Shown here one piece after another: positions 8,166 to 16,875 of a stretch of 64,000 nucleotides of DNA (position 1 is the first letter of the stretch; the number at the start of each line of letters is the position of its first letter). Position numbers and translations under genes: made by a program. The notes below the pieces were generated by a model. That model was not told where the DNA came from. It worked only from the letters and a program-made list of their open reading frames with translations, and did not search any database. This DNA comes from Scatosoma sp002474405 (GTDB lineage Bacteria; Bacillota; Clostridia; Christensenellales; Borkfalkiaceae): assembly GCA_937892545.1 (NCBI GenBank), contig CALAFO010000016.1, forward strand, positions 1 through 64,000, in the 5' to 3' direction.

Positions 8166-9872
8166 ATGTTTCAATCATTGCTTGCTTGCTATTCCGAGAA
8201 GCTGAAAAACGATGAAGGCAAAACAATCGGCTACGTTTACGAAGAACTGTGGACGAAATACGCCTCCAACCTGCTCGGAAAAGTATTCATGTACGCGGCG
8301 CTGTTCCTTATCGCGGCGCTCGTTATCGTCGGCGTGGTTACCCGTCTGAAAAAAGCGGAAAACTTCTCGTCGTACTTAAAAATCGCGGCTGCCATCGGCG
8401 TTTCTTTCGCGCTCACCGTTATTTTAACGATGCTTGCCATCGGCTTCGGCAAAATCGGCGAAAAAGGTTATATGCAGGAAAAGCAGATGCTGCTTGTGCT
8501 GATCCCCCCCATGGTTCTTGCGGAAATCGCGATTCTCGGCGGCATCGTATCGTATATCTCTTATCTCTATTCGAAAAAGGCGGGCAAAACGGTATTGTAC
8601 GTTACGTTCGCACTGATTGCCGCGGCACTTATCAGCATATTCACCTGCCTCATCATTTATTTCAACATCTACAAAAACGTTTCGAATGACGGCTACCTGT
8701 ACGAAGAGCTGTGGACGAAATACGCCTCCAACCTGCTCGGAAAAGTATTCATGTACGCGGCGCTGTTCCTTATCGCGGCGCTCGTTATCGTCGGCGTGGT
8801 TACCCGTCTGAAAAAAGCGGAAAACTTCTCGTCGTACTTAAAAATCGCGGCTGCCATCGGCGTTTCTTTCGCGCTCACCGTTATTTTAACGATGCTTGCC
8901 ATCGGCTTCGGCAAAATCGGCGAAAAAGGCTATATGCAGGAAAAGCAGATGCTGCTTGTGCTGATCCCCCCTATGGTTCTTGCGGGAATCGCGATTCTCG
9001 GCGGCATCGCGTCGTATATCTCTTATCTCTATTCGAAAAAGGCGGGCAAAACGGTATTATACGTTACGTTCGCGCTGTTTGCCGCGGCGCTTATCGCCAC
9101 GTTCGCATGCCTTATCGTTTACTTCAATAAAAACATTTCGAACGACGGCTATTACGATACGGCGGACGGCTCGTACGGCAAAGTGAATCAGCTTGTTTTG
9201 TATCTCGCTTCCGCGCTTCTTATCGCCGCAGCGCTGATTGCAGCGTTCCTTTGCGATAAAAAAGGCAGTTTCACGTTCGATTCGAAGAGCATCGCCCTTG
9301 CGGGTATCTGCGTTTCGTTATCGTTCGCGCTTTCGTATATCAAACTCTGGGATTTGCCGCAGGGCGGCAGCGTAACGCTTGTTTCGCTTCTTCCCGTTAT
9401 GCTTTTCTCGTATATCTACGGTGCAAAGAAAGGCTTGTTCGTCTGCTTCGTATACGGCGTTCTGCAATCTTTGCAGGATCCGTACATCATTCACCCCGCG
9501 CAGTTCCTTCTGGATTACCCCGTCGCATTTTCGATGGCGGGACTTGCGGGCGTTCTGAAAAACGTAAACATCAGATCGCAGCAGCTTAAATTCTCGCTGT
9601 CCGCGCTGATCGGCGGCACGATGCGTTACGTATCGCACGTGATTTCCGGGGCGTTTGCCTTCGGCGCGTACGCGCTCGACGCAGGCTCTTCCAACGTATT
9701 CACGTACAGCCTTGCTTACAATTCGTTTGTGTTTGTTGATATTCTTCTCGTCATCGTCGCGGGGGCGTTGCTGCTCTCCTCGAAGTCGTTCGTTGCCGAA
9801 ACGAAGAAATTCTCCGCGAACGCGCAACCCGACAAAACCGCTTCCGACGGCACCGAGTCCGCCGAAAAATAA
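8166..9872 (+). CDS. thiT: ThiT thiamine transporter S component with duplicated N-terminal membrane module
   Basis: A 568-residue membrane protein. Residues from about 375 to 560 are a ThiT-type ECF substrate-binding subunit: GGTMRYVSHVISGAFAFGAY and the YSLAYN segment match the thiamine-binding part of the family. ECF S components capture vitamin and work with EcfAAT, which is not in this window. The first 330 residues are a four-helix membrane module present twice in tandem, 154 residues apart, as near-identical DNA (8238-8690 against 8700-9150). Usual ThiT proteins are about 200 residues, so this is an extended form. The upstream TPP riboswitch supports thiamine as substrate. Start ATG follows AAAGGAG. 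Confidence 0.87.
   Translation: MFQSLLACYSEKLKNDEGKTIGYVYEELWTKYASNLLGKVFMYAALFLIAALVIVGVVTRLKKAENFSSYLKIAAAIGVSFALTVILTMLAIGFGKIGEKGYMQEKQMLLVLIPPMVLAEIAILGGIVSYISYLYSKKAGKTVLYVTFALIAAALISIFTCLIIYFNIYKNVSNDGYLYEELWTKYASNLLGKVFMYAALFLIAALVIVGVVTRLKKAENFSSYLKIAAAIGVSFALTVILTMLAIGFGKIGEKGYMQEKQMLLVLIPPMVLAGIAILGGIASYISYLYSKKAGKTVLYVTFALFAAALIATFACLIVYFNKNISNDGYYDTADGSYGKVNQLVLYLASALLIAAALIAAFLCDKKGSFTFDSKSIALAGICVSLSFALSYIKLWDLPQGGSVTLVSLLPVMLFSYIYGAKKGLFVCFVYGVLQSLQDPYIIHPAQFLLDYPVAFSMAGLAGVLKNVNIRSQQLKFSLSALIGGTMRYVSHVISGAFAFGAYALDAGSSNVFTYSLAYNSFVFVDILLVIVAGALLLSSKSFVAETKKFSANAQPDKTASDGTESAEK
8238..9150 (+). repeat. 462-bp in-frame tandem duplication inside thiT
   Basis: The sequence beginning GAAGAACTGTGGACGAAATA near 8240 recurs 462 bases later (154 codons) with few differences over the first 360 bases and more toward the end. 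Scattered substitutions argue against a simple assembly error. Confidence 0.88.
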
Positions 9873-9930
9873 TCAGCTCACCCGGCGCGGGCGATGTACT
9901 CCTTTTCGTCGTCCGCGTCTCCCATTTTCG

Positions 9931-9966
9931 CCCGTCTGCGGAGTTTCCGCGGACGGGTTTTTTGTG
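9931..9966 (+). terminator. Intrinsic terminator of thiT
   Basis: CCCGTCTGCGGA, loop GTT, TCCGCGGACGGG followed by six T. It lies 58 bases after the thiT stop. The rest of the space to 10121 is T-rich and shows nothing else. Confidence 0.88.
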
Positions 9967-10121
9967 CGATTTTCGGGATGTTTTTTGTAAATCCGGGGCA
10001 TTTTTGTGCGTATTTTTAAGGGGTTTTCCGTATAAAAAAGCCGTTTTTTCGGGGTTTTCGGTGCAAAAAACGCATCAAAACGCACGAAAAAACGGTGTTT
10101 TTTACGCAATTCAGCCGTATT

Positions 10122-10619
10122 TTACACGCAAATCTGCTTCAGAATTTCGCCGTCAAGCACAATTTTTTTCGCCTGCACGTCCACGCTTTTCACCACGCCG
10201 CGCACGGCGGGAAAGCGCAGTTCTTCCTTGCCGTCGGATACGGTGTAAACGTCGGAAGCAAGCGAGGTTACGTCGGTAAGCGTGCCGTAAATTTTTCCCG
10301 ATTCGTCCGATACTTCGCAGCCGAGCAGGTCTACGATGTAATACGTTCCCTCGTCAAGCGGCGGAGCGTCGTCGCGTTCGGCTTCCACTTCTTTGCCGCG
10401 CAAAAGTTCCGCCGAGTTACGGTCCGGCACGCCGCGAAGCCCCAGATACGCGAAGCCGCTTTCGCCCGCGCGGAACGAAAGCACTTTGTATTCCTCGCCG
10501 CCGATAAACACGCGCCTGAAATTTTTCACCGCCGTGTTTTCGTCGGTATACGTTTTGATTTTGATTTCGCCGCGGATGCCCTGCGGCTTCAGCACTTCGC
10601 CGATTACCAGCCTTGCCAT
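10122..10619 (-). CDS. rimM: Ribosome maturation factor RimM
   Basis: A 165-residue RimM. The N-terminal RimM domain opens LVIGEVLKPQGIRGEIKIKT, and the C-terminal PRC-barrel has GTYYIVDLLGCEV and RFPAVRGVVKSVD. RimM assists assembly of the 30S head by binding protein S19. The start at 10619 has GGAAG nearby and begins at the conserved strand, whereas an upstream in-frame ATG adds 11 residues with no site. It is the last gene of the rpsP-khpA-rimM run. The trmD and rplS genes that usually follow are absent here; rplS lies at 36 kb. Confidence 0.94.
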   Translation of the reverse strand: MARLVIGEVLKPQGIRGEIKIKTYTDENTAVKNFRRVFIGGEEYKVLSFRAGESGFAYLGLRGVPDRNSAELLRGKEVEAERDDAPPLDEGTYYIVDLLGCEVSDESGKIYGTLTDVTSLASDVYTVSDGKEELRFPAVRGVVKSVDVQAKKIVLDGEILKQICV

Positions 10620-10716
10620 TTGTACTTCCTTCACTTGTTGCACATAAGGCAAAAAGGCTTTTTTCGCGTATACCGTTCAAAAAGCCTGTTGCCTGTGTTG
10701 TAAGCGGGCGCTCCGC

Positions 10717-10983
10717 TTATTCGCCGTCGTCGCCGTCTACTCTGTCTCCGCCTTTTTCGCGGATTTCGATAACGTAACGCTTGGAATCGGCGGGCGTGGC
10801 GGCGCGTACGATGGTGCGCAACGCCTTCGCTATCTTGCCCTGTCTGCCGATCACTTTGCCCATATCCGCAGGGGAAAGGGAAACGGTAACTTCGATGGCG
10901 CGGTCTTTTTCCGTAACTTCGTAGCTCACGTTTTCCTTATCTTCGGCGAACTGATCGACGATATATTTAATCAATTCCAGCAT
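10717..10983 (-). CDS. khpA: KH-domain RNA-binding protein KhpA
   Basis: An 88-residue single KH domain with the GxxG loop in VIGRQGKIAKALRTIVRAA, plus an acidic tail. KhpA proteins bind RNA, often with KhpB, and affect cell elongation and small-RNA regulation in Firmicutes. Its place between rpsP and rimM is the conserved one. An AGGAGAA site precedes the ATG. Confidence 0.95.
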   Translation of the reverse strand: MLELIKYIVDQFAEDKENVSYEVTEKDRAIEVTVSLSPADMGKVIGRQGKIAKALRTIVRAATPADSKRYVIEIREKGGDRVDGDDGE

Positions 10984-11019
10984 AATATTTCTCCTGAACC
11001 GAACGCAAAGAACCCTTTA

Positions 11020-11313
11020 TTACTTCTTGGACTTCTTGCCTTTGGTTTTTGCGGGGCTGAGCTTTTCCGATTTTTCGATAACGCCCGCCTTCACAAGCAG
11101 GTTCTTCACTGTTTCGGTGGGCTGAACGCCTTTTTTCAGCCAGTCTTTCGCTTTATCCGCGTCGATCGTCAGTTCGATGGGATCAACGGTGGGACGATAA
11201 TGCCCTACGCATTCGATATATTCGCCCGTAGCTGCTTTTCTTGCGTCCGCTACCACCACACGGTAGATAGGATTTCTCTTATCGCCGAGTCTTACAAGTC
11301 TCATTTTTACCAT
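11020..11313 (-). CDS. rpsP: 30S ribosomal protein S16
   Basis: A 97-residue S16 with the family opening VKMRLVRLGDKRNPIYRVVV and ADARKAATGEYIE, ending in a Lys-rich tail. It binds 16S rRNA during early 30S assembly. A GGAGG site precedes the ATG. The 340 bases upstream, to ffh, contain a dispersed repeat, so rpsP-khpA-rimM may have their own promoter. Confidence 0.97.
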   Translation of the reverse strand: MVKMRLVRLGDKRNPIYRVVVADARKAATGEYIECVGHYRPTVDPIELTIDADKAKDWLKKGVQPTETVKNLLVKAGVIEKSEKLSPAKTKGKKSKK

Positions 11314-11387
11314 TGTTCTATACCTCCGAAAGTATATAAAAATTTTTACAGGGGGTTCCTGTTTTTTAGCTTTGTTTCAATAAATGC

Positions 11388-11525
11388 TACGCCCCTCATT
11401 CGGCGGCTTTGCAAGGAGCTCTCGTTTATCCTCTCTCGGCGCTTCGCGCCACTCTCCCCGAGGGGGAAAGCAAGGATGTAGTAGCTTTGCCGCCACTTTT
11501 TCCCCAAAGGGGAAGGCTCAGAAAG
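11388..11525. repeat. Dispersed repeat between ffh and rpsP
   Basis: A reversed B module (CTCTCGGCGCTTCGCGCCAC then CCCCGAGGGGGAAAGC) with C-module traces. It interrupts the usual tight ffh-rpsP spacing; the rest of 11314-11652 shows no other feature. Confidence 0.65.
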
Positions 11526-11652
11526 GCAAGCGCTTGGAGAGTGGTGCAGATTGCGAGATTTATCGAGTACGACCGCCGCGAGTTTACTATGCGTAAATGA
11601 GCAAGGACGTACGCAGATGAAACCGCAAGATGCGCCGCTATACAAGCGCGGT

Positions 11653-12972
11653 TCAGAAAGGCAAGCGCATACGCCCTTTCGAGCCTTTCAGCTGCTTCAT
11701 CAGCTGCTTCGCCTGATCGAACTGCTTCAGGAGTTTGTTGATATCCTGCACATCCGTTCCGCTGCCCGCCGCAATGCGGCGCTTGCGTTTGCTATCGATA
11801 ATCGACGGATTTTCGCGTTCGCCCGGAGTCATGGAAAGGATGATCGCCTTGGTGCGTTCCATCTGCTTTTCATCCACGTCCTCTTCGGAAATTTTATATT
11901 TCCCCGCGCCCGGCAGCATGCCGAGCATCGATTTGGCGCCGCCCATTTTCTGCATCATTTCGAACTGCGAGAGGTAATCGTTCAGCGTGAACGCGCCCTC
12001 TTTCATCTTCTGCTGCATCTTTTTGGCGTCCTCTTCCGTAATCGCCTGCTGCGCCTTTTCGATGAGCGACAGCACGTCGCCCATGCCTAAGATGCGGGAA
12101 GCCATACGATCGGGATAGAACGGTTCCAGATCTTCCGGTTTTTCGCCCACGCCGATAAATTTGATGGGCTTGCCCGTAACCTTTTTTACGGAAAGGCACG
12201 CGCCGCCGCGGGTATCGCCGTCCAGCTTCGTTAAAATCACGCCCGTGATGTCCAGCCGGTTGTTGAACGTTTCCGCCACGTTGACGGCTTCCTGACCCGT
12301 CATCGCGTCTACCACCAGAAGCGTTTCGGTAACTTCCACCGCCTTTTTGATTTCTTCCAGCTCGTTCATCAGCGTTTCATCGATCTGAAGCCGCCCGGCG
12401 GTATCCAAAATCACCGTGTCGTACCCCATGGACTTCGCGTATTCGATTGCCTGCTTCGCCGTTTTTACGGGCGACTGCGTGCCTTTTTCGAAAACTTCGC
12501 AACCCACTTTTTTGCCGACGACCTGCAGCTGGGAAATTGCGGCGGGGCGGTAAATATCGCCCGCAACGAGAAGCGGTTTTTTGCCCTGCTTCTTTAAAAG
12601 ATACGCCAGCTTTCCGCACAGCGTGGTTTTGCCCGCGCCCTGCAAGCCGCACATCATAATCACCGTAGGCGGCTTGGGCGCCACCTCGATTTTAGCGTTT
12701 TTGCCGCCCATGAGCGCGATCAGTTCGTCGTTGACGATTTTGATTACCTGCTGCGCGGGATTGAGCGATTTTAAAATTTCCTGCCCGACGGCTTTTTCGG
12801 AAACCTCGGCGATAAATTCTTTCGCCACTTTTAAGTTGACGTCCGCTTCCAAAAGAGCCACGCGCACTTCGCGCATCGCGCCGCGGATTTCCAGTTCCGT
12901 GAGTTTTCCGCGCTTGGTCAGCTTGGAAAATATGTGATTGAGCCGTTCGGAAAGCGAAGAGAACAACGCCAT
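11653..12972 (-). CDS. ffh: Signal recognition particle GTPase Ffh
   Basis: A 439-residue SRP54. Residues 1-90 are the N domain. The G domain has GLQGAGKTTLCGKLA (P loop), DTAGRLQIDE, and TKLDGDTRGGA. The methionine-rich M domain with the RNA-binding SGTDVQDINKLLKQF closes it. With SRP RNA and FtsY it targets nascent membrane and secreted proteins. It lies directly after ylxM, 19 bases apart, the conserved order. Confidence 0.97.
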   Translation of the reverse strand: MALFSSLSERLNHIFSKLTKRGKLTELEIRGAMREVRVALLEADVNLKVAKEFIAEVSEKAVGQEILKSLNPAQQVIKIVNDELIALMGGKNAKIEVAPKPPTVIMMCGLQGAGKTTLCGKLAYLLKKQGKKPLLVAGDIYRPAAISQLQVVGKKVGCEVFEKGTQSPVKTAKQAIEYAKSMGYDTVILDTAGRLQIDETLMNELEEIKKAVEVTETLLVVDAMTGQEAVNVAETFNNRLDITGVILTKLDGDTRGGACLSVKKVTGKPIKFIGVGEKPEDLEPFYPDRMASRILGMGDVLSLIEKAQQAITEEDAKKMQQKMKEGAFTLNDYLSQFEMMQKMGGAKSMLGMLPGAGKYKISEEDVDEKQMERTKAIILSMTPGERENPSIIDSKRKRRIAAGSGTDVQDINKLLKQFDQAKQLMKQLKGSKGRMRLPF

Positions 12973-12991
12973 TTTTCCAAAACCTCCCGTT

Positions 12992-13261
12992 TTATTTCTG
13001 CGCCGATTTCAATGCGGCAAGCTCCTTTTTCAGGGCGATGACGCCCAGCTTCGAATCGTATTCTTTCATCTGTTCGCACGAAGTGCGCAGACAATCGGAA
13101 ACGCTCTGGCGGGAAATGCCCTTTTCTTCGCCGATTTCGCCCAGCGAAAGATCGTAATTCAGATACAGTTCGCAGATTTCTTTCTTGCGGGGCGTGAGAA
13201 GTTCGCCGTAAGTATCAAAAAGTTCGGTAAACGAACTTTCTTTTTCCGCGCGTACGTCCAT
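12992..13261 (-). CDS. ylxM: YlxM-like HTH protein, SRP-associated
   Basis: An 89-residue UPF0122/YlxM protein with a sigma-70 region 4-like helix-turn-helix: YLNYDLSLGEIGEEKGISRQ and SVSDCLRTSCEQM. YlxM is encoded before ffh in many Firmicutes and binds or stimulates the SRP complex in streptococci. AGAGG lies 9 bases before the ATG at 13261, favouring it over the ATG two codons upstream. A consensus promoter at 13293-13321 makes this the first gene of the ylxM-ffh transcript. Confidence 0.92.
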   Translation of the reverse strand: MDVRAEKESSFTELFDTYGELLTPRKKEICELYLNYDLSLGEIGEEKGISRQSVSDCLRTSCEQMKEYDSKLGVIALKKELAALKSAQK

Positions 13262-13292
13262 AATCATCCGCCTCTTCAAAAAATCTGTACCC

Positions 13293-13321
13293 ATTATAAC
13301 AGATAAAAAAACTTCTGTCAA
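13293..13321 (-). promoter_or_regulatory. Consensus sigma-A promoter of ylxM-ffh
   Basis: On the minus strand TTGACA (13316-13321), 17 bp, TATAAT (13293-13298). The -35 hexamer lies inside the terminator hairpin of the upstream rseP operon. Confidence 0.9.
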
Positions 13322-13340
13322 GTAAAAATACATGACAGAA
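13305..13340 (-). terminator. Terminator of the pyrH-rseP operon overlapping the ylxM promoter
   Basis: Perfect 8-bp arms, TTCTGTCA and TGACAGAA (13333-13340 and 13313-13320), followed on the minus strand by seven T. The stem includes the -35 box of the next operon and the T tract is the promoter spacer. Confidence 0.8.
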
Positions 13341-13359
13341 GAAAATTTTTCGGCTTTGC

Positions 13360-14625
13360 TTAAAACAGTTGCAGAATATCCACGAGAATGGCGAACGCGA
13401 AGAGGAAAATGATGCCGATGAAATGAATGGTGGCTTCCACTTTGCGGTTGATGGGCTTTTTGCGGATCCATTCGATGATGCAGAACACCACTTTCGAACC
13501 GTCCAGCGCGGGGATGGGCAGAAGATTGAACACGGCGAGATTGACGCCGATAAACGAGGCGATGTTGAGAAAGCTCATCCAGCCGCCGCGCGCCTGTTCG
13601 GATGCCACCTTGATGGTGGTAACCGGTCCGCCCATGCTTTTGATGGAAATTTTTCCCGTAACCAGCTGCCCCAGCGAGGAAAGCACCATGCCCGCCTCTT
13701 TCCACGAATACGCGAACGAATCGCCCACGGTAACGCCGAATTTTTCCTTTACCGTTACGGAAGCAAGCCCCGTAACGCCGAGCGCTTTCAGAACGCCCGT
13801 GGTTTTGGTGAGCGAATCGAATTCGTCGTGCGAGGCGCCCAGCGTGATTTGCAGCGTGAGTTGTTTCAGGGCGCCGTTTTCAAGGCGCAGCACTTCCGCC
13901 GTAACCGTATCGCCCTTGTTTTTGCCTTTCATCGCCGCCATATAATCGGTGATGAGATACAGCCGCCTGCCCTCGATGCTCATGATGATGTCGTCCGTCT
14001 GCAAGGGCGTTTGTACCTGCGCCGCGTTTTCTTCCTCCGCGGGAAGGCTCGCCACCCGGTAGAGCGGTCTGCCGCAGGACAAAAACATGACGAAAATGAG
14101 AAGAACGCCGAGCAGATAATTCATCGTGGCGCCCGCAAGCAGCACGATGATACGCTTCCACGGGGGCTGATCGTTGAATCTTTCGCCCTTGGGTTCGGGA
14201 TACGATTCCTCTTCCGCCCGTTCTTTCGCCTCGGCTTGCGCCTGCAAAGCCACCGCGGAAGCGGCAGGCGTTTCGAGTTCGCCGAACGGCGCTTCTTCCT
14301 TAGGCTGCTCTTCCGTTTTTTCCGCTTGCGGCGCCGCCGCGGCGCTTTCCTCTTCCGTATCGTCCTCGCCGTCGAACGCGCAGTAGCCGCCGAGCGGAAT
14401 GACGCGGAGCGCGAACAATTCGCCCGTTTTTTTGCTGCGTTTTTTATAAATCGCGGGACCGAAGCCCACGGAAAATTCGTTGATTTTAAAGCCGAGCGCT
14501 TTGCCCGCGAGATAGTGCCCGAATTCGTGAATGGTTACCATGGCGAGAAGAATCGCCACCGCCGCCAGCACGCCGCCCGCGCTCTTTAAAAATTCCGTAA
14601 ATTTTGCGGCAAGTATCGCCTCCAT
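13360..14625 (-). CDS. rseP: RseP-type site-2 (M50) membrane metalloprotease
   Basis: A 421-residue intramembrane zinc protease. HEFGH in MVTIHEFGHYLAGKALGF binds zinc in the first helix, and the third ligand is the Asp of NLLPIPALDGSKV. A PDZ domain lies between, at about residues 190-280. Unusually there is a long acidic Glu/Ala-rich insert at about residues 85-150 between the first helix and the second. Members cleave anti-sigma factors and remnant signal peptides. The start at 14625 has AAGGAGAG before it. It follows dxr, the usual Firmicute order. Confidence 0.93.
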   Translation of the reverse strand: MEAILAAKFTEFLKSAGGVLAAVAILLAMVTIHEFGHYLAGKALGFKINEFSVGFGPAIYKKRSKKTGELFALRVIPLGGYCAFDGEDDTEEESAAAAPQAEKTEEQPKEEAPFGELETPAASAVALQAQAEAKERAEEESYPEPKGERFNDQPPWKRIIVLLAGATMNYLLGVLLIFVMFLSCGRPLYRVASLPAEEENAAQVQTPLQTDDIIMSIEGRRLYLITDYMAAMKGKNKGDTVTAEVLRLENGALKQLTLQITLGASHDEFDSLTKTTGVLKALGVTGLASVTVKEKFGVTVGDSFAYSWKEAGMVLSSLGQLVTGKISIKSMGGPVTTIKVASEQARGGWMSFLNIASFIGVNLAVFNLLPIPALDGSKVVFCIIEWIRKKPINRKVEATIHFIGIIFLFAFAILVDILQLF

Positions 14626-14668
14626 GTTTCTCTCCTTAACCGAATAGCCCGTTTCCGTACGGCTACAA

Positions 14669-15820
14669 TTATCGGCAGCCGAAGCGCGAAATATACGCGC
14701 GCGCCGCCGCCCGCGAAAGCGCGTCCGTTTCCGCAAGCGCTTCGAAACTATACACCTTCCGCCCTTTCGTTTCCCCCAGCACGGCTTTCAGGCAATCGGC
14801 AATCTGCAGAAAGCCGATTTCGCCGCGGAGGAACGCGTACACCGCTTCTTCGCCCGCGCCGTTGAGCGCGCAGGGATAGTTATCCCCCGCCTCGCCCGCC
14901 GCCAGCGCCACGGAAAAGCACGGAAACTTTTCCCGCTCAAGCGGCAGAAAATGCAGCGCCGCCAGCTTTTCGAAATTCAGGCTTTCGCAACAGGAAAGCC
15001 GCCTGGGATAGGTGAGCGCCAGCTGAATGGGCAGTTCCATGGACGGAACGCCGAGCTGCGCGATGACGGCGCCGTCCTCGAATTCCGCCATGGAATGCAC
15101 CACGCTTTCGGGATGCACCAGCGCGTGAATTTTCGAAAACGGGGCGTTGTACAGGTGATGCGCTTCGATGACTTCGAATCCCTTGTTTAAGAGCGTGGCG
15201 CTGTCGATCGTGATTTTCGCGCCCATGTTCCACGTGGGATGTTTCAGGGCGTCCGCCGCCGTTACGCTTTGCAGTTCTTCCGCGGTTTTAAAATAGAACG
15301 GACCGCCGCTCGCCGTGATGACGAGACGTCTGAAAGGCGTATCGCGCCGGAAATTCAGCGCCTGCCAGAGCGCGGAATGTTCGCTGTCTACCGGGCGGAT
15401 TTCCGCGCCGTGTTTTTGCGCTTCGCCCATGAAATATTCGCCGCCACACACCAAAGTTTCTTTGTTGGCGAGCGCGACGGGCATGCCGAGGCGAGCCGCC
15501 GCGAAGGAATAGGAAAGCCCCGCGAAACCGCTTGCCGCCACCAGCGCGACGTCGGCGCCGCCGAGCACTTCCAGCGCCTCTTTTTCGCCGCAATAAAACG
15601 CCGTGCCCTGCGGCAGTGCGCCGCGGATGGTTTCGCCCGACTTTTTATCGGCGACGGCGGCGATTTTCGGGCGGTATCTGCGTATGATTTCCGCGAATTT
15701 TTCGCTGCCGTGCCCCGCCGCCGCGGAATACAATTCAAACTCGTCGGGATGTTTATCGATGACGGACAGCGTTTGCGTGCCGATAGAGCCCGTTGCGCCG
15801 ATGAGTGCGATTTTTATCAT
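14669..15820 (-). CDS. dxr: 1-deoxy-D-xylulose 5-phosphate reductoisomerase
   Basis: A 383-residue DXR (IspC). NADPH-binding IALIGATGSIGTQTL opens it, and the metal and substrate site is in RPVDSEHSALWQAL with ITASGGPF and HPTWNMGAKITIDSATLLNK after it. It commits the MEP pathway to isoprenoids, which feeds the neighbouring UppS product used for peptidoglycan. It lies between cdsA and rseP as usual. Start at 15820; the in-frame extension upstream has no ribosome site. Confidence 0.97.
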   Translation of the reverse strand: MIKIALIGATGSIGTQTLSVIDKHPDEFELYSAAAGHGSEKFAEIIRRYRPKIAAVADKKSGETIRGALPQGTAFYCGEKEALEVLGGADVALVAASGFAGLSYSFAAARLGMPVALANKETLVCGGEYFMGEAQKHGAEIRPVDSEHSALWQALNFRRDTPFRRLVITASGGPFYFKTAEELQSVTAADALKHPTWNMGAKITIDSATLLNKGFEVIEAHHLYNAPFSKIHALVHPESVVHSMAEFEDGAVIAQLGVPSMELPIQLALTYPRRLSCCESLNFEKLAALHFLPLEREKFPCFSVALAAGEAGDNYPCALNGAGEEAVYAFLRGEIGFLQIADCLKAVLGETKGRKVYSFEALAETDALSRAAARAYISRFGCR

Positions 15821-15835
15821 TTTTGCGTTTTCCTT

Positions 15836-15880
15836 ATATGCCGCGCCCCTCATCGCCCCGGCTTTGCAAGCAGCCGAGCA
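15836..15880. repeat. Short dispersed-repeat fragment
   Basis: GCCGCGCCCCTCATCGCC followed by a GGCTTTGCAAGCAGCC hairpin: a truncated reversed C module inserted between cdsA and dxr. Confidence 0.5.
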
Positions 15881-15922
15881 TTTTTGCCGATTTTGCGGGC
15901 GTGTACGGGCGCGTTTTTGCGC

Positions 15923-16870
15923 TTACGCGACGGGTAGCGCGCCGATGACGACGAACACGAGGTACACCGCCGCCGTGGCGAACAGGGTGCCGTCGATTCT
16001 GTCCATGACGCCGCCGTGCCCCGGAAGGAGCTTGCCCATGTCTTTGATGCCCGCCTTGCGTTTTACGCAGCTTTCGGCGAGATCGCCGAATTCGGTTGCC
16101 GCCGCGGTAACCAGTCCGATAAGCAGGTACACGGGCAGGAACAGGTACATTTTTTCGAAGCTGCCAGCCACGGCGTTGTAGGAAAAGTAGAGAATCGCCG
16201 CGCCGACAAGTCCGCCGACGAGTCCGCCGATGCCGCCGATGACCGTTTTATTCGGGGAGACGGACGGAGCCATTTTTTTCGGGAATTTCTTTTTCATGAA
16301 TCTGCCGAACACGTACGCGATGGAATCGGCGAACGGCGAGATGACGAAGATGCAAAGGACGGCGAGGTTAGAATCGAACGCGTATTTTTCAAGTCCTTCC
16401 GCGGGCAGGTGATTGGCGAGCGAGAGAAGAACGAGAAGCGCCGTGGGATATGCCGCGGCGAAAAACGCCGCGCCTGTGTTGGCGATACCCGTTTCCGCGT
16501 GGCGGACGACAAGCAGCGAGACGAGATAGATGACAAGGACGAGGAACGTTACCCCCGCCGCGCGGGCGCCGCAGCCGTAAAACTGCTGGAAAAGCGCGCA
16601 CGCGGGCACGCATGCCGCCGCGAACGCCATGACTCCCGCCGCCTGCGCTTTAGTGGGCGCCGGGAAGGTTTCCGCCGCGGTTTCGGAGCCGTCTTTGAGT
16701 TTGTTTTTGTTGCCGAGCGCGCCGAACGCGCGGAGCATTTCGAACGTGCCGATGAGCGAAAACAGCCAGATAAGCGCGTCGAAGCACAAATCGGAGACAA
16801 AAATTTTTAAGAGATAGAAGATGGCGAGAACCGCTACGTAGCTCGCCCCCGTGATAAGACGTATTCCCAT
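15923..16870 (-). CDS. cdsA: Phosphatidate cytidylyltransferase
   Basis: A 315-residue polytopic membrane enzyme that makes CDP-diacylglycerol for phospholipid synthesis. The C-terminal signature runs TEFGDLAESCVKRKAGIKDM, then GKLLPGHGGVMDRIDGTL, the family motif with catalytic Asp residues. The middle holds the SPNKTVIGGIGGLVGG segment. Start at 16870, preceded by AAAAGGAG at 10 nt and only 5 bases after the uppS stop. Confidence 0.95.
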   Translation of the reverse strand: MGIRLITGASYVAVLAIFYLLKIFVSDLCFDALIWLFSLIGTFEMLRAFGALGNKNKLKDGSETAAETFPAPTKAQAAGVMAFAAACVPACALFQQFYGCGARAAGVTFLVLVIYLVSLLVVRHAETGIANTGAAFFAAAYPTALLVLLSLANHLPAEGLEKYAFDSNLAVLCIFVISPFADSIAYVFGRFMKKKFPKKMAPSVSPNKTVIGGIGGLVGGLVGAAILYFSYNAVAGSFEKMYLFLPVYLLIGLVTAAATEFGDLAESCVKRKAGIKDMGKLLPGHGGVMDRIDGTLFATAAVYLVFVVIGALPVA

Positions 16871-16875
16871 ACGCT

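Noticed and set aside
13369..14589. 406-codon plus-strand frame opposite rseP
   Set aside because: Antisense of rseP; the minus-strand protein has HEFGH and LDG motifs.
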